From the NCBI RefSeq assembly GCF_014323565.1, contig NZ_CP058669.1:248001-312000 (forward strand): a stretch of DNA of 64,000 nucleotides, read 5' to 3'. Positions 25,394-34,220 of the stretch are shown one piece after another. The position numbers and the translations under genes are program-made. The number at the start of each line of letters is the position of its first letter. The first letter of the stretch is position 1. Origin of the DNA: Hyphobacterium sp. CCMP332 (lineage in GTDB: Bacteria > Pseudomonadota > Alphaproteobacteria > Caulobacterales > Maricaulaceae). The notes beneath the pieces are model-generated. The model saw only the letters and a program-made list of their open reading frames with translations. It did not search any database and was not told where the DNA came from.

Positions 25394-27532
25394 ATGTCGC
25401 TGAGCTCCATTCTCGGTAGCGCCCTGTCCGGGCTGCAAGCCAGTCAGATCGGCCTGCGCTCGGCGTCCAACAATGTCGCCAACGTCAACACACCCGGCTA
25501 TGCGCGCACCGAAGCCAATTTCACGACCCGCGTTATTGACGGTCGCGGCTTCGGCGTCAGCGTTACCGGCGTCGTGCGCGTCGCCGATGCATTTTTGCAG
25601 GCCGCCTCCGTGCGCGCCTCGGCGGAGGCCTCGGCGTCAGAAATCATCGGCCAGTCGCTGGATCGCTTTCAGCGGCAGGTCGGGACGTTCGATGATCAGG
25701 GGTCGATTTTCTCGCGCCTCAATCAGGCCTTTTCGTCCATCGCCTCTGCGGCAGTTGATCCCTCGCTCAGCGTATCACGCCTGTCCGTCGCGTCGGATTT
25801 GCAGTCATTCTTCGATGAAGGCCGCCGCCTGAGCGGTGAATTGCGGGCGTTGCGCGAAGAAGCCGACAGCCGGATTTCATCGACGGTCAATCGCGTCAAC
25901 GAGCTGGCCAGCGAGATCGCGGCATTGAACCAGCAGGTTCAGTCCCTGACCTCCGCATCGGCGGATTCCACCGGCGCGCAGAACCGCCAGGCGGAACTGA
26001 TAGATGAGCTCTCCCAGTATCTGGATATCCGGACCACTTCGAACGCAGACGGGCGCATTTTCGTCTCGACGACAGATGGGGTGGCGCTCGTTGAAAACGG
26101 CGCGGCCATTCTTCGCTATTCTGCATCCGGATCCGGCGCCGCCGGCGTGGATTATGCGCGTATCACCATTCAACCGCCCGGCGGCACCACGCAGATGGAT
26201 TTCAACCCGCATATCCGGTCGGGTGATCTGGCGGCCTTTCTGAATCTGCGCGATGAAGAACTGCCGGAGCTGATGGAAGAGATTGGCGAATTCGTTGCCG
26301 CGGCTGCCGATGCGCTGAACCGTGAACATAACGACGCGACGGCTTACCCTCCGCCATCCGTTCTCGAAGGCCGCAACACCGGATTGCTGGCAACGGACAG
26401 TCTGGGGTTCACCGGCGCGACCACAATTGCGGTTGTCGATTCCGGGGGCACGCTGGTCAAGCGCATCGATGTCGATTTCGATGCCGGCACGATGAGTGTG
26501 GATGGCGCGGCGGCGACGCCCATCGGCGGCACCACGATTACCGACTTCGTCACCTCTTTGAATACGGCGCTTGGCGCGGATGGGTCGGCAGGCTTTGCAA
26601 ACGGTCAGATGACAATCTCGGCGACCGGCACGGACGGCATTTCCATGCTGCAGGACGAGACCACGCCATCCGATCGCGGCGGACGCGGTTTCTCACACTT
26701 CTTCGGACTCAACGATCTGGTGGAAGCGGGCCGCCCGCTCTTTTTCCAGAGCGGCGTATCGGGCACGGACGCCCATGGCTTCACAGCCGGCCAGACGCTG
26801 GACTTCCGCATCAATGCTGCCAATGGAAGCGTCGCCCAGAACATCTCGATCAGCGTCGGGGGCACCAGCTTCAATGATCTGCTGACCCAGTTGAATGATC
26901 CGGTCTCCGGCCTTGGCCGTTATGCCACATTCTCGATCAACGGTGCCGGTGAGCTGGTGGAAACGCCCGTCGCGGGCTTCGATAGCTTCGATGTCGAGCT
27001 GGTGAGTGACAACACACAGCGCGGCGGTACCACCATCGCCTTCAGCCAGCTCTTCGGCGTCGGGCTCGCCGCGCAGGCGGGTCGGGCCGATTTGCCGGAT
27101 GTGGCACCGCGTATCCGCTCCGATTCCTCGCAGCTGGCCTTGGCCAGGCTGGATCTCGCCGGATCCACCGCTATTGGTGATGTCGTTGTCGCGGCGGGTG
27201 ATGGCCGCGGCGGACACGCCTTGCAGTCGGCCATGACCAATCAGCGCTCCTTTGCAGCAGCCGGCGGTTTCTCCGCCAGCACATCCTCGCTGGAAAATTT
27301 CACAGCGCGGATCGCGGGTGACATTGGTACCCGTGCCGCGCGCGCCGAACGCGCCGCCCAGTCGGCCGAGTCGCTGAAAAGCGCGGCGGATCAGAAACGG
27401 GCCGATGTCGAAGGCGTCAGCCTGGACGAGGAGCTCGCGAACATGACGATATTCCAGCAATCCTATAACGCCTCGGCCCGCCTGCTTCAGACGGCCAAGG
27501 AATTGACCGACACCCTGCTGAGCATCGTCTAG
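25394..27532 (+). CDS. flgK: Flagellar hook-associated protein FlgK (HAP1)
   Basis: About 712 residues, within the usual range for FlgK. It forms the junction between hook and filament. The start at 25394 (MSLSSILGSALSGLQASQ) is supported by GGAGGAG 7 bases upstream; the frame is open further upstream but lacks FlgK-like sequence there. The N-terminal SNNVANVNTPGYARTEANF and the C-terminal LDEELANMTIFQQSYNASAR helices are the conserved coiled-coil ends. FlgL follows after 10 bases. A sigma-54 promoter lies upstream. Confidence 0.96.
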   Translation: MSLSSILGSALSGLQASQIGLRSASNNVANVNTPGYARTEANFTTRVIDGRGFGVSVTGVVRVADAFLQAASVRASAEASASEIIGQSLDRFQRQVGTFDDQGSIFSRLNQAFSSIASAAVDPSLSVSRLSVASDLQSFFDEGRRLSGELRALREEADSRISSTVNRVNELASEIAALNQQVQSLTSASADSTGAQNRQAELIDELSQYLDIRTTSNADGRIFVSTTDGVALVENGAAILRYSASGSGAAGVDYARITIQPPGGTTQMDFNPHIRSGDLAAFLNLRDEELPELMEEIGEFVAAAADALNREHNDATAYPPPSVLEGRNTGLLATDSLGFTGATTIAVVDSGGTLVKRIDVDFDAGTMSVDGAAATPIGGTTITDFVTSLNTALGADGSAGFANGQMTISATGTDGISMLQDETTPSDRGGRGFSHFFGLNDLVEAGRPLFFQSGVSGTDAHGFTAGQTLDFRINAANGSVAQNISISVGGTSFNDLLTQLNDPVSGLGRYATFSINGAGELVETPVAGFDSFDVELVSDNTQRGGTTIAFSQLFGVGLAAQAGRADLPDVAPRIRSDSSQLALARLDLAGSTAIGDVVVAAGDGRGGHALQSAMTNQRSFAAAGGFSASTSSLENFTARIAGDIGTRAARAERAAQSAESLKSAADQKRADVEGVSLDEELANMTIFQQSYNASARLLQTAKELTDTLLSIV

Positions 27533-27542
27533 GAGAGGTGAA

Positions 27543-28457
27543 ATGACCCGCATCGCTACAGCTGCAGCCGCCCAGACCGCCCTGATGGATCTGATGAAGG
27601 CCCAGCGCTCGGTCTTTGAAAGCCAGCAACAGCTGACCACCGGCAAGCTCTATCCGGACCTTAAAGGGGCCGGGCATCGGGCTGAATCCATCTCTGCCGC
27701 CTATGGGGCTCGCGATCGGGCAGAATCCTACAAGTTTTCAGCCGAGCGCGTTCAGGGGCGAATGGACATGACGGCCGTGGCGCTCGAAAAGCTGACAGAA
27801 TCGGCGACCGATTTGCGCGTCGCCATGACTACGATCGATGGCACTTATATCATGGATCAGGTGCGCGAAGCCTTCGACAAGGCCCGCAATGCCCTCTCCA
27901 CCCAGTATGCGGGCGGATATGTGTTTGGTGGAACGCGCACCGATACCGATCCGGTGACCGCAAATACGCTCGCCGATCTGGTGGCCGCCCCGACCGCAGG
28001 CGATATTTTCGCCAATTCCAGCCGCCGGCCGGTGGCCAAGCTGGATGATCAGCTCACGCTGGAAGTCGGTGTGCTGGCTGACGAGGTTGGCACAGACATC
28101 ATGGCCGCCTTCAAACGGCTGGCCGAATTTGATGCGGGTCCGAATGGCCCTCTGAACGGTCCGCTGACAGACGCGCAACAGACCTATCTGCAAGGCGAAA
28201 TCGCCAATGTCATGACGGCCTTCGACCGGATCAGTGATTTCGTGGGCCAGAATGGTGCCCAGCAATCGCGCGTCGAGAGCATGGTCAAAAGCCAGGATCA
28301 GAAGGCTGATTATCTCACCAGCCTGATCGGTGATCTGGAAGATGCGGACATGGCGGCCGCGGCCACCCGTTTCCAGCAGGCGCAGACGGCGGTCGATGTC
28401 TCGGCGCGCACCTTCTCCGTCCTCAGCCAGGTGTCGTTATTGCCGTTCCTGAGGTAA
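27543..28457 (+). CDS. flgL: Flagellar hook-associated protein FlgL (HAP3)
   Basis: 304 residues of the flagellin family. The N-terminal helix is MTRIATAAAAQTALMDLMKAQ with a QQQLTTGKLYPDLKG segment; the C-terminal region has LEDADMAAAATRFQQAQTAVD and ends VLSQVSLLPFLR, the flagellin-like tail. FlgL joins the filament to FlgK. Ribosome binding site GGAGAGG is close before the ATG. The size and position right after flgK favour FlgL over flagellin itself. Confidence 0.94.
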   Translation: MTRIATAAAAQTALMDLMKAQRSVFESQQQLTTGKLYPDLKGAGHRAESISAAYGARDRAESYKFSAERVQGRMDMTAVALEKLTESATDLRVAMTTIDGTYIMDQVREAFDKARNALSTQYAGGYVFGGTRTDTDPVTANTLADLVAAPTAGDIFANSSRRPVAKLDDQLTLEVGVLADEVGTDIMAAFKRLAEFDAGPNGPLNGPLTDAQQTYLQGEIANVMTAFDRISDFVGQNGAQQSRVESMVKSQDQKADYLTSLIGDLEDADMAAAATRFQQAQTAVDVSARTFSVLSQVSLLPFLR

Positions 28458-28466
28458 TCATGACGA

Positions 28467-28784
28467 ATGACGGAACAGAATAGCGACCCATCGCCTGAAG
28501 ACATCGACGCGTTCATCGACGAAATTCCCGAACAATTCCGCGATGGGGTGCTTCCGGAGAATGAACCTGCAAATCCGCCGGTATCCATGATCGAGCGCCT
28601 GCAATGGGGCATTCTGGGGGCTGTAACGATCGGCGCACTCGTGGGAATCATCATGTTGTTCTCGCCCGGATCGGTCGAGGCGAAACTGACGGCAACCGGC
28701 GTTGCGGCGGCCTTCGGTTTCGTTCTGGGGATGCTCCCTCTCGCCCTGTTCTCCCTTGGCCTTCTTGGTGGTGGCGATAGCTAG
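28467..28784 (+). CDS. Small membrane protein after flgL
   Basis: 105 residues: an acidic cytoplasmic N-terminus (EDIDAFIDEIPEQFRDG) followed by two membrane segments (ILGAVTIGALVGIIMLF and TGVAAAFGFVLGMLPLALFSLGLL). It starts 10 bases after flgL and is probably the last gene of that unit. I recognise no family. No flagellar role can be shown beyond position. Confidence 0.68.
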   Translation: MTEQNSDPSPEDIDAFIDEIPEQFRDGVLPENEPANPPVSMIERLQWGILGAVTIGALVGIIMLFSPGSVEAKLTATGVAAAFGFVLGMLPLALFSLGLLGGGDS

Positions 28785-28866
28785 CCCTTTCGTTCGTCCC
28801 GGTTATCCCCTATATCCGCCCTCCCTTTAACGACTGCTTCGGGCCTTGACCCCGTGGGAGACGAAT

Positions 28867-30058
28867 ATGACGACGACTTTGACGCGCGCTGGCGATAGCC
28901 GCGCCGATACCCTCATTCGTGAATTCGGCCTTGATGGCGACATACTCGGCCTGGGCGGCAATCCGTCCGACCATCGCGTCGTCGTAGCCATGTCCGGCGG
29001 CGTGGATTCCACCGTGACGGCCACCCTGCTTCACAAGGCGGGCTATGACGTGGTGGGGGTGACCCTGCAGCTTTATGATCATGGCGCCGCCATCAAGAAG
29101 AAGGGCGCGTGCTGCGCGGGCGTGGACATTCACGACGCCCGCCGCGTGGCCGAGGATCTGGGTTTTCCGCATTATGTGCTCGATTACGAGAACATCTTTC
29201 GCGACGCAGTGATCGACGAGTTCGCCGACAGCTACCTTGCCGGGGCCACGCCGGTGCCCTGCATCCGCTGCAACGAGCGCGTTAAGTTCAAGGACCTGCT
29301 GGAAACCGCCCGCGACCTCGACGCCGATTGCATGGCGACGGGGCATTACATCCAGCGCAAGATGGGCGCGCATGGGCCCGAGTTGCACAGCGCCACCGAC
29401 GCCGCGCGCGACCAGTCCTATTTCCTCTTCTCCACCACGCCGGAGCAACTGGACTACCTGCGCTTTCCGCTCGGCCACCTGCCCTCGAAACAGGCCACGC
29501 GGGAACTGGCGGCGCAATACGGCCTGCAGGTGGCCGACAAGCCCGACAGCCAGGACATCTGCTTCGTGCCGAACGGCAACTATGCCAGCGTGATCGAGAA
29601 ACTGCGCCCCGGCGCGGCCGAACCGGGCGAGATCGTGCATGCCGACGGGCGCGTCCGGGCACGCATCACGGCGTCATCCATTACACGATCGGCCAGCGCC
29701 GCGGTCTCGGAATCGGCGGGTTGGAAGAGCCGCTCTACGTCGTCCGCCTCGATGTGGACAATCACCGCGTCATCGTCGGCCCAAAGGAGATGCTGGCCAC
29801 CCGCCGCGTCCCCTGCGCGAGATCAACTGGCTGGGTGAGGGCGATCTGGCCGCCCATGATGGCGCGCCCATCCTCGTCAAGGTGCGCTCGACCCGCCCGC
29901 CCGTACCCGCAGTGATCCAGTTGGCGGACGGCAAGGCCAGCCTTCTGCTCGACGAAGGCGAAGAAGGCGTCGCCCCCGGGCAGGCGGCGGTCTTCTACTC
30001 ACCCGCCGATGCCGGCGATCGCGTCCTTGGCGGCGGCTGGATTACGGGAACGGTTTAA
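28867..30058 (+). pseudogene. mnmA: tRNA-specific 2-thiouridylase MnmA, broken by two frameshifts
   Basis: MnmA puts sulfur on the wobble uridine (U34) of Lys, Glu and Gln tRNAs. The reading frame carries the P-loop AMSGGVDST (about 43-48), the catalytic PCIRCN cysteine and the second cysteine in [10 protein letters not shown]. Near 29659 the frame shifts: the protein continues as [20 protein letters not shown] in another frame, which restoring one base (probably T) would repair. Near 29810 it shifts again, continuing as [12 protein letters not shown] to the stop at 30058. With two bases restored the product would be about 397 residues, normal for the family. ATG 28867 has GGGAG upstream. Either the gene is decaying or there are two sequencing errors. 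Confidence 0.85.
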
Positions 30059-30074
30059 ACGCCGTCATCTCTTT

Positions 30075-30199
30075 CCTCCCCTGTTTACGGGGGGGTGGCA
30101 GCGAAGCTGACGGAGGGGGCAGATGACAAACGCCCTTCGCATTTCGACGTTCGCCCCCCTCGTCCCTTCGGGACACTCCCCGCAAGGCAGGGGGAGAAG
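30075..30199. repeat. Palindromic intergenic repeat, family A
   Basis: A G+C-rich element with the block order TCCTCCCC, GGGGGTGGCAGCGAAGCTGA, CGGAGGGGGC, a variable centre, then CGCCCCCCTCGTCCCTTCGG, GACACTCCCCGCAAG and CAGGGGGAGAA. It matches the copies at 36.8 kb (inside the E2 gene) and 43.2 kb block by block. It lies between the ends of mnmA and the DUF418-type gene. Confidence 0.8.
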
Positions 30200-30225
30200 A
30201 AGGCGCAGCAGCAAAGAGGCTCGTG

Positions 30226-31368
30226 TCAATCCACCAGTCGCCGCATCGCCCACTCCACCGGTCCCCGCGAGTGATAGCGCCGCCAGATCGAAGCGAAGAC
30301 CACCGACGCGATGAAGAAGGCGATGACGATACCATAGAGCCAGAAGATCGACTCCATTTCGCGCGGCAGGAACCATTCAATCCCGGTGACGCCGATAAAG
30401 ACGTGGCCGAGATAGAGAGTCAGCGCCATTTGTCCGGCATAGATGACGGGCTGCACGAATTTGCGCCGGGCGTCCGACGCGCAGAGCATCAGCGATAGGG
30501 ACAGCACGATGAAGCCGACGCCGAGGCCGAACATCACATAGAGCGGCGTCGGCGGATATGCGGACGAGCCGAACAGATCGGCGATATAGGGCAGGGCATA
30601 GCCCCATTCTTCCACCGGTACGAGCTTGATATAATTGAGATCCAGCGCCGCAAACTTGATCGCCTTGGCCAGAGCGATCAGCAGGATACCGCCGATCAGC
30701 AGCTTCCAGTGATTGGACGATTTGTGCAGGTCGATTTGCCCGACCGCCAGTCCGGTCAGGAAATAGGCAAACCACGGAAAGGCGGGATGGTGGCCCGTAA
30801 AGAACACATCGCGCAGCGCCGCCCCCGGTTCGTGAAAGCTGGGGCTTTCCCAGTAATCTATGCCGAAAGCGGGCGGCAGAAACAGGTAGAGCGCCACAAA
30901 GCCCAGCGTCGTGGCAATCGCCAGCGCCACCAGCCAGCGGGCGTGCAGTGTAAAGACCAGCGCCGCCAGCCCCAGAAACACGCCGTAGAAATGCAGGATG
31001 TCATAGGGCCATTGGGCGCGGAAAGAGACGCCGACGATAAAGAGAAAGAGGCCGCGCTTGAGCAGCGACAGACGCGCCGCTCGCCGGTCGGCCACATCCC
31101 GCGTCCGCCGCCAGCGCGCCGTGAGCAATGCCGTGCCGACCCCGGCGATGAAGACAAAGGTCGCTGCCGCCCGGCCGGAAAACAGGCTGGCCAGTTGCGT
31201 CATCCAGGCGGGGTCTGTGTCGGCATTGTGGATATAGATATGGAAATTCACCATCATCATGCCGAGGAAGGCCATGGCGCGGGCAAAGTCGATGCCTTCC
31301 AGCCTTGCGGCGGAAGGCGCCGTGATTTCCGAGAGAGACGGGTCAGAGACGATTGTGGTCGTGGCCAT
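30226..31368 (-). CDS. DUF418/HGSNAT-type multi-pass membrane protein (possible acyltransferase)
   Basis: 380 residues with about ten membrane segments. The N-terminal RLEGIDFARAMAFLGMMMVN with SGRAAATFVFIAGVGTALL, and the C-terminal VIYAGQMALTLYLGHVFIG, resemble DUF418/YeiB and the heparan-alpha-glucosaminide N-acetyltransferase catalytic family. Such proteins are thought to move acyl groups across the membrane; no substrate is known here. The start codon overlaps the stop of the Tat-exported repeat protein by one base (TAATG), so the two are translationally coupled. Confidence 0.78.
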   Translation of the reverse strand: MATTTIVSDPSLSEITAPSAARLEGIDFARAMAFLGMMMVNFHIYIHNADTDPAWMTQLASLFSGRAAATFVFIAGVGTALLTARWRRTRDVADRRAARLSLLKRGLFLFIVGVSFRAQWPYDILHFYGVFLGLAALVFTLHARWLVALAIATTLGFVALYLFLPPAFGIDYWESPSFHEPGAALRDVFFTGHHPAFPWFAYFLTGLAVGQIDLHKSSNHWKLLIGGILLIALAKAIKFAALDLNYIKLVPVEEWGYALPYIADLFGSSAYPPTPLYVMFGLGVGFIVLSLSLMLCASDARRKFVQPVIYAGQMALTLYLGHVFIGVTGIEWFLPREMESIFWLYGIVIAFFIASVVFASIWRRYHSRGPVEWAMRRLVD

Positions 31369-31889
31369 TACCGGTCTCCGTCCGTTTGGGGTTCGGTTTC
31401 CGGGCAGGGACGGCTGGACGCCGCTCTGATCCGGTCACCACCCTGTCCGCGCCCGATCGGGTCGGAGCCAAATCCGGTATCGGTATCGGTCACACGCACC
31501 GGTCCGCGTCCTTCTCCGGCCGGGTCGGCATGCGCACCACGATCGCGGTCGGTATAGGTGCGCGCTCCGCGGCCATAGCCTGCGCGGTCGGCGCTTTCGC
31601 CGGAATCCTCGTCGGTGACGCCGGTGCCTTGACCATATCCGCCGCGATCGGCTTCCGTCCCGCTATCGCTGTCGGTAATGCCGGTGCCGCGGCCATTGCC
31701 GACCGGATCGGCTTCTTCACCACCATCGGAGTCGGTGACGCCGGTGCGGCAGGCGGCATATTCCGCGCTCCAGCTGCCATGCTGGGCATGTGCGCCACTG
31801 ATGATGGATGTGGCCCCGGACAGGGCGGCTCCGCCCACAACCGTGCGCAGGAATGATCGCCGGCTTGGCCGACCTTTATGTCTGGACAT
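31368..31889 (-). CDS. Tat-exported protein with five TDxDxG repeats
   Basis: 173 residues. The N-terminus MSRHKGRPSRRSFLRTVVGG has the twin-arginine motif SRRSFLR and a hydrophobic stretch ending AHA, so it should leave the cell by the Tat pathway. From about residue 48 there are five tandem units of 20-21 residues: VTDSDGGEEADPVGNG (51), ITDSDSGTEADRGGYG (71), VTDEDSGESADRAGYG (91), YTDRDRGAHADPAGEG (112) and VTDTDTGFGSDPIGRG (133). The DxDxG...D pattern resembles calcium-binding loops, but this is only a resemblance. AGGGGAAA lies before the ATG. It is coupled to the DUF418-type gene. The function is unknown. Confidence 0.75.
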   Translation of the reverse strand: MSRHKGRPSRRSFLRTVVGGAALSGATSIISGAHAQHGSWSAEYAACRTGVTDSDGGEEADPVGNGRGTGITDSDSGTEADRGGYGQGTGVTDEDSGESADRAGYGRGARTYTDRDRGAHADPAGEGRGPVRVTDTDTGFGSDPIGRGQGGDRIRAASSRPCPETEPQTDGDR

Positions 31890-32096
31890 GTATTTCCCCT
31901 GATCCCTGTGCGGGTTTATCCCGTTCGGGACAGCAGGAAAAGCCGCTAAATTCGGGCGCTTGCGCAGAAAGGCAGCGCGGGCCTTGTGTGCGCTGCAGCA
32001 TTTTCCTCTGCGCCAAGGCTTGACGAAACGCGCCGCGCGCCTTTCACATGCGCGCCCCAATTCCCATATCATGCTTCCACCCAGGAGTGATCGAAC

Positions 32097-33287
32097 ATGA
32101 GTGCCAAGGAAGATCCTATTGTCATCGTCGGCATGGCCCGCACCCCGATGGGCGGCCTGCTCGGCGATCTCGCCGCATTGTCCGCCAACGAGCTGGGCGC
32201 GATCGCGGTGAAAGCCGCCCTCGATGAAGCCGGTGTCGCCGGTGATGACGTCGAGATGATTTACATGGGCAATGTCCTGCCCGCCGGTCAGGGGCAGGCC
32301 CCTGCGCGTCAGGCTGCCATCAAGGCCGGTCTGCCGAAATCGGTCGAAGCCACCACGCTGAACAAGATGTGTGGATCCGGCATGCAGGCCGCCATCATGG
32401 GCCGGGCCTCGATCAGCGCCGGCGATGCCTCCGTCATCGTCGCGGGCGGCATGGAATCCATGACCAACGCCCCGCACATGCTGCCGAACCATCGCGGCGG
32501 CTTCAAATACGGCGACGATGTGATCAAGGATCACATGGCGCAGGACGGTCTCGTGGATGCCTACGAGCACAAGGCGATGGGCGTCTATGCCGACATGATC
32601 GCCAACGAATACCAGTTCACCCGTGAACAGCAGGACGCCTATGCGCTGGAAACCCTCGCCCGCGCCCAGCGCGCGACGACGGACGGTGACTTCAAACGCG
32701 AAATCACACCGGTAACGATCTCCACCCGCAAGGGTGACGTCACCGTCGACACCGACGAGTTGCCGCGCAAGGCCATGCCGGACAAGATTCCCGGTCTGCG
32801 CCCGGCCTTCTCGAAGGACGGCACCGTGACCGCGGCCAATGCATCGGCCATTTCCGATGGCGCGGCCGCTCTGGTCCTGATGAAGCAGTCCGAAGCCGAG
32901 CGCCGCGGTCTGAAGCCGCTCGCCAAAATTGTGGCCACAGCCGCCCATGCCCATGAGCCGGCCTATTTCACCACCGCGCCGGTTCCGGCCATGCGCAAGG
33001 TGCTCGACAAGGCCGGCTGGTCGGTCGGCGATGTTGATCTCTGGGAAATCAACGAGGCTTTCGCCGTCGTGCCGATGATCGCCATGAAAGAGCTCGGCCT
33101 CAGCCATGACATCGTCAACGTCAATGGCGGTGCTTGCGCCATGGGTCACCCGATCGGCGCGTCCGGTGCCCGCATCATGGTGACGCTGCTCGCCGCGCTG
33201 GAAAAGCACGGCAAGACCAAGGGCGTCGCCTCGCTCTGCATCGGTGGCGGCGAAGCTACGGCGGTTGCGCTGGAGCGGATGAACTAG
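32097..33287 (+). CDS. Acetyl-CoA C-acetyltransferase (thiolase)
   Basis: 396 residues, normal for thiolases. It condenses two acetyl-CoA to acetoacetyl-CoA or cleaves 3-ketoacyl-CoA. The acylated cysteine is C92 ([10 protein letters not shown]), followed by [13 protein letters not shown]; the histidine lies in [16 protein letters not shown] and the second catalytic cysteine in SLCIGGGEA. It is not next to other beta-oxidation or polyhydroxybutyrate genes, so the direction of use is open; biosynthetic thiolase (PhaA/AtoB type) is likely. AGGAG lies 9 bases upstream, and a terminator follows. Confidence 0.93.
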   Translation: MSAKEDPIVIVGMARTPMGGLLGDLAALSANELGAIAVKAALDEAGVAGDDVEMIYMGNVLPAGQGQAPARQAAIKAGLPKSVEATTLNKMCGSGMQAAIMGRASISAGDASVIVAGGMESMTNAPHMLPNHRGGFKYGDDVIKDHMAQDGLVDAYEHKAMGVYADMIANEYQFTREQQDAYALETLARAQRATTDGDFKREITPVTISTRKGDVTVDTDELPRKAMPDKIPGLRPAFSKDGTVTAANASAISDGAAALVLMKQSEAERRGLKPLAKIVATAAHAHEPAYFTTAPVPAMRKVLDKAGWSVGDVDLWEINEAFAVVPMIAMKELGLSHDIVNVNGGACAMGHPIGASGARIMVTLLAALEKHGKTKGVASLCIGGGEATAVALERMN

Positions 33288-33310
33288 CGTTTTCGTCGTA
33301 TCAGATTGAC

Positions 33311-33341
33311 AAAACCCCGGGCCAATCGGTCCGGGGTTTTT
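33311..33341. terminator. Bidirectional terminator after the thiolase gene
   Basis: A perfect 10-bp stem AAAACCCCGG / CCGGGGTTTT with a 10-base loop, with A-runs on one side and T-runs on the other. It serves both the thiolase (+) and the convergent membrane gene (-). Confidence 0.9.
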
Positions 33342-34040
33342 CTATCCCAGCACGGAGCGAACGAGATCGGCCCAGGCCGCGCTCGGCCCGATGCCGAACA
33401 GCAGACCGACCCGCAACAGGCTCAGACCGAATACGATCAGGGTTGCGGGATGCAGGGCCCGTCGGGATACAAGATCATAGGCCATGACGGCCAGAAACAA
33501 TACGATCTGTAAAATCAGACCGATGAATTCATTGGCAAAGTAGACCGCTCCGATTCGCGCGGTTGCTGGCAGGATCGCATAGACGGTGGCCAGCAACATC
33601 AGCCGCTTGTGCGTGGCCGGACGCCCCCGGAAGAGCAGGCCGGCGGCATAGATGCCGGCAAATCCCGCAATATCCATGAATGGTACGATGACGAATTGTT
33701 CCGGACTGCCGAAGGCATCCACGCCTCGCGCATAGGCATCGCCGATGGCGATGAAGCCGTATACGATCATGGTTGCGGCCAGCGGCAGGCTGAGCAGGCC
33801 CATGACTTTGTGAAGACCATAGCGCCCGGTGGGTATCAGGCTGGCCTGGGTGATCAGCAGCAGCATCCACAGGCTGAAAATCACACCATGAATCTGCAGG
33901 GCAGGCGATAACACACTCCTGTCCGCATCCGGAAAATAGAAGCTCGGCCCGAACCCGGCCACCACAAGCCCGGCCAGCACCAGCATCATCGCCAGAAAGA
34001 AGGGCTCCCCATGCGCCCGCGTCGGCACAGAATCCATCAC
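33342..34040 (-). CDS. Conserved multi-pass membrane protein
   Basis: 232 residues with about seven membrane segments. Features include FGPSFYFPDADRSVLSPALQ, HGVIFSLWMLLLITQASLI and HKVMGLLSLPLAATMIVYG, with three histidines near membrane faces, reminiscent of small cytochrome-like membrane proteins, though I cannot assign a family. It is divergent from the bkd operon and convergent with the thiolase. The function is unknown. Confidence 0.72.
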   Translation of the reverse strand: MMDSVPTRAHGEPFFLAMMLVLAGLVVAGFGPSFYFPDADRSVLSPALQIHGVIFSLWMLLLITQASLIPTGRYGLHKVMGLLSLPLAATMIVYGFIAIGDAYARGVDAFGSPEQFVIVPFMDIAGFAGIYAAGLLFRGRPATHKRLMLLATVYAILPATARIGAVYFANEFIGLILQIVLFLAVMAYDLVSRRALHPATLIVFGLSLLRVGLLFGIGPSAAWADLVRSVLG

Positions 34041-34220
34041 GTCCTCCCCTAGTCTTCAGCCTGCAAGGCTCGCGGTAATCTGTCCAGAAATATCCGGGCC
34101 GATGCAGATTGTTCAGGAATTGCCGGTTCCGGTATCGTCCGGTACCGGGCCTTCCGATGGCGCGCCTGTGAGTGGACAAACACGGCCTTTCCGCGCTAAG
34201 GCCCGCCCGCAAAAGGTGAT

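Noticed and set aside
31440-31750. Regularly spaced similar DNA units that could suggest a CRISPR array
   Set aside because: The period is 60-63 bases, there are no constant repeats with unique spacers, and the units translate into a clean protein repeat.
31890-33209. A long upstream extension of the Tat repeat protein frame running antisense through the thiolase gene
   Set aside because: The Tat signal and ribosome binding site fix the start at 31889, and the extension covers conserved thiolase coding sequence.
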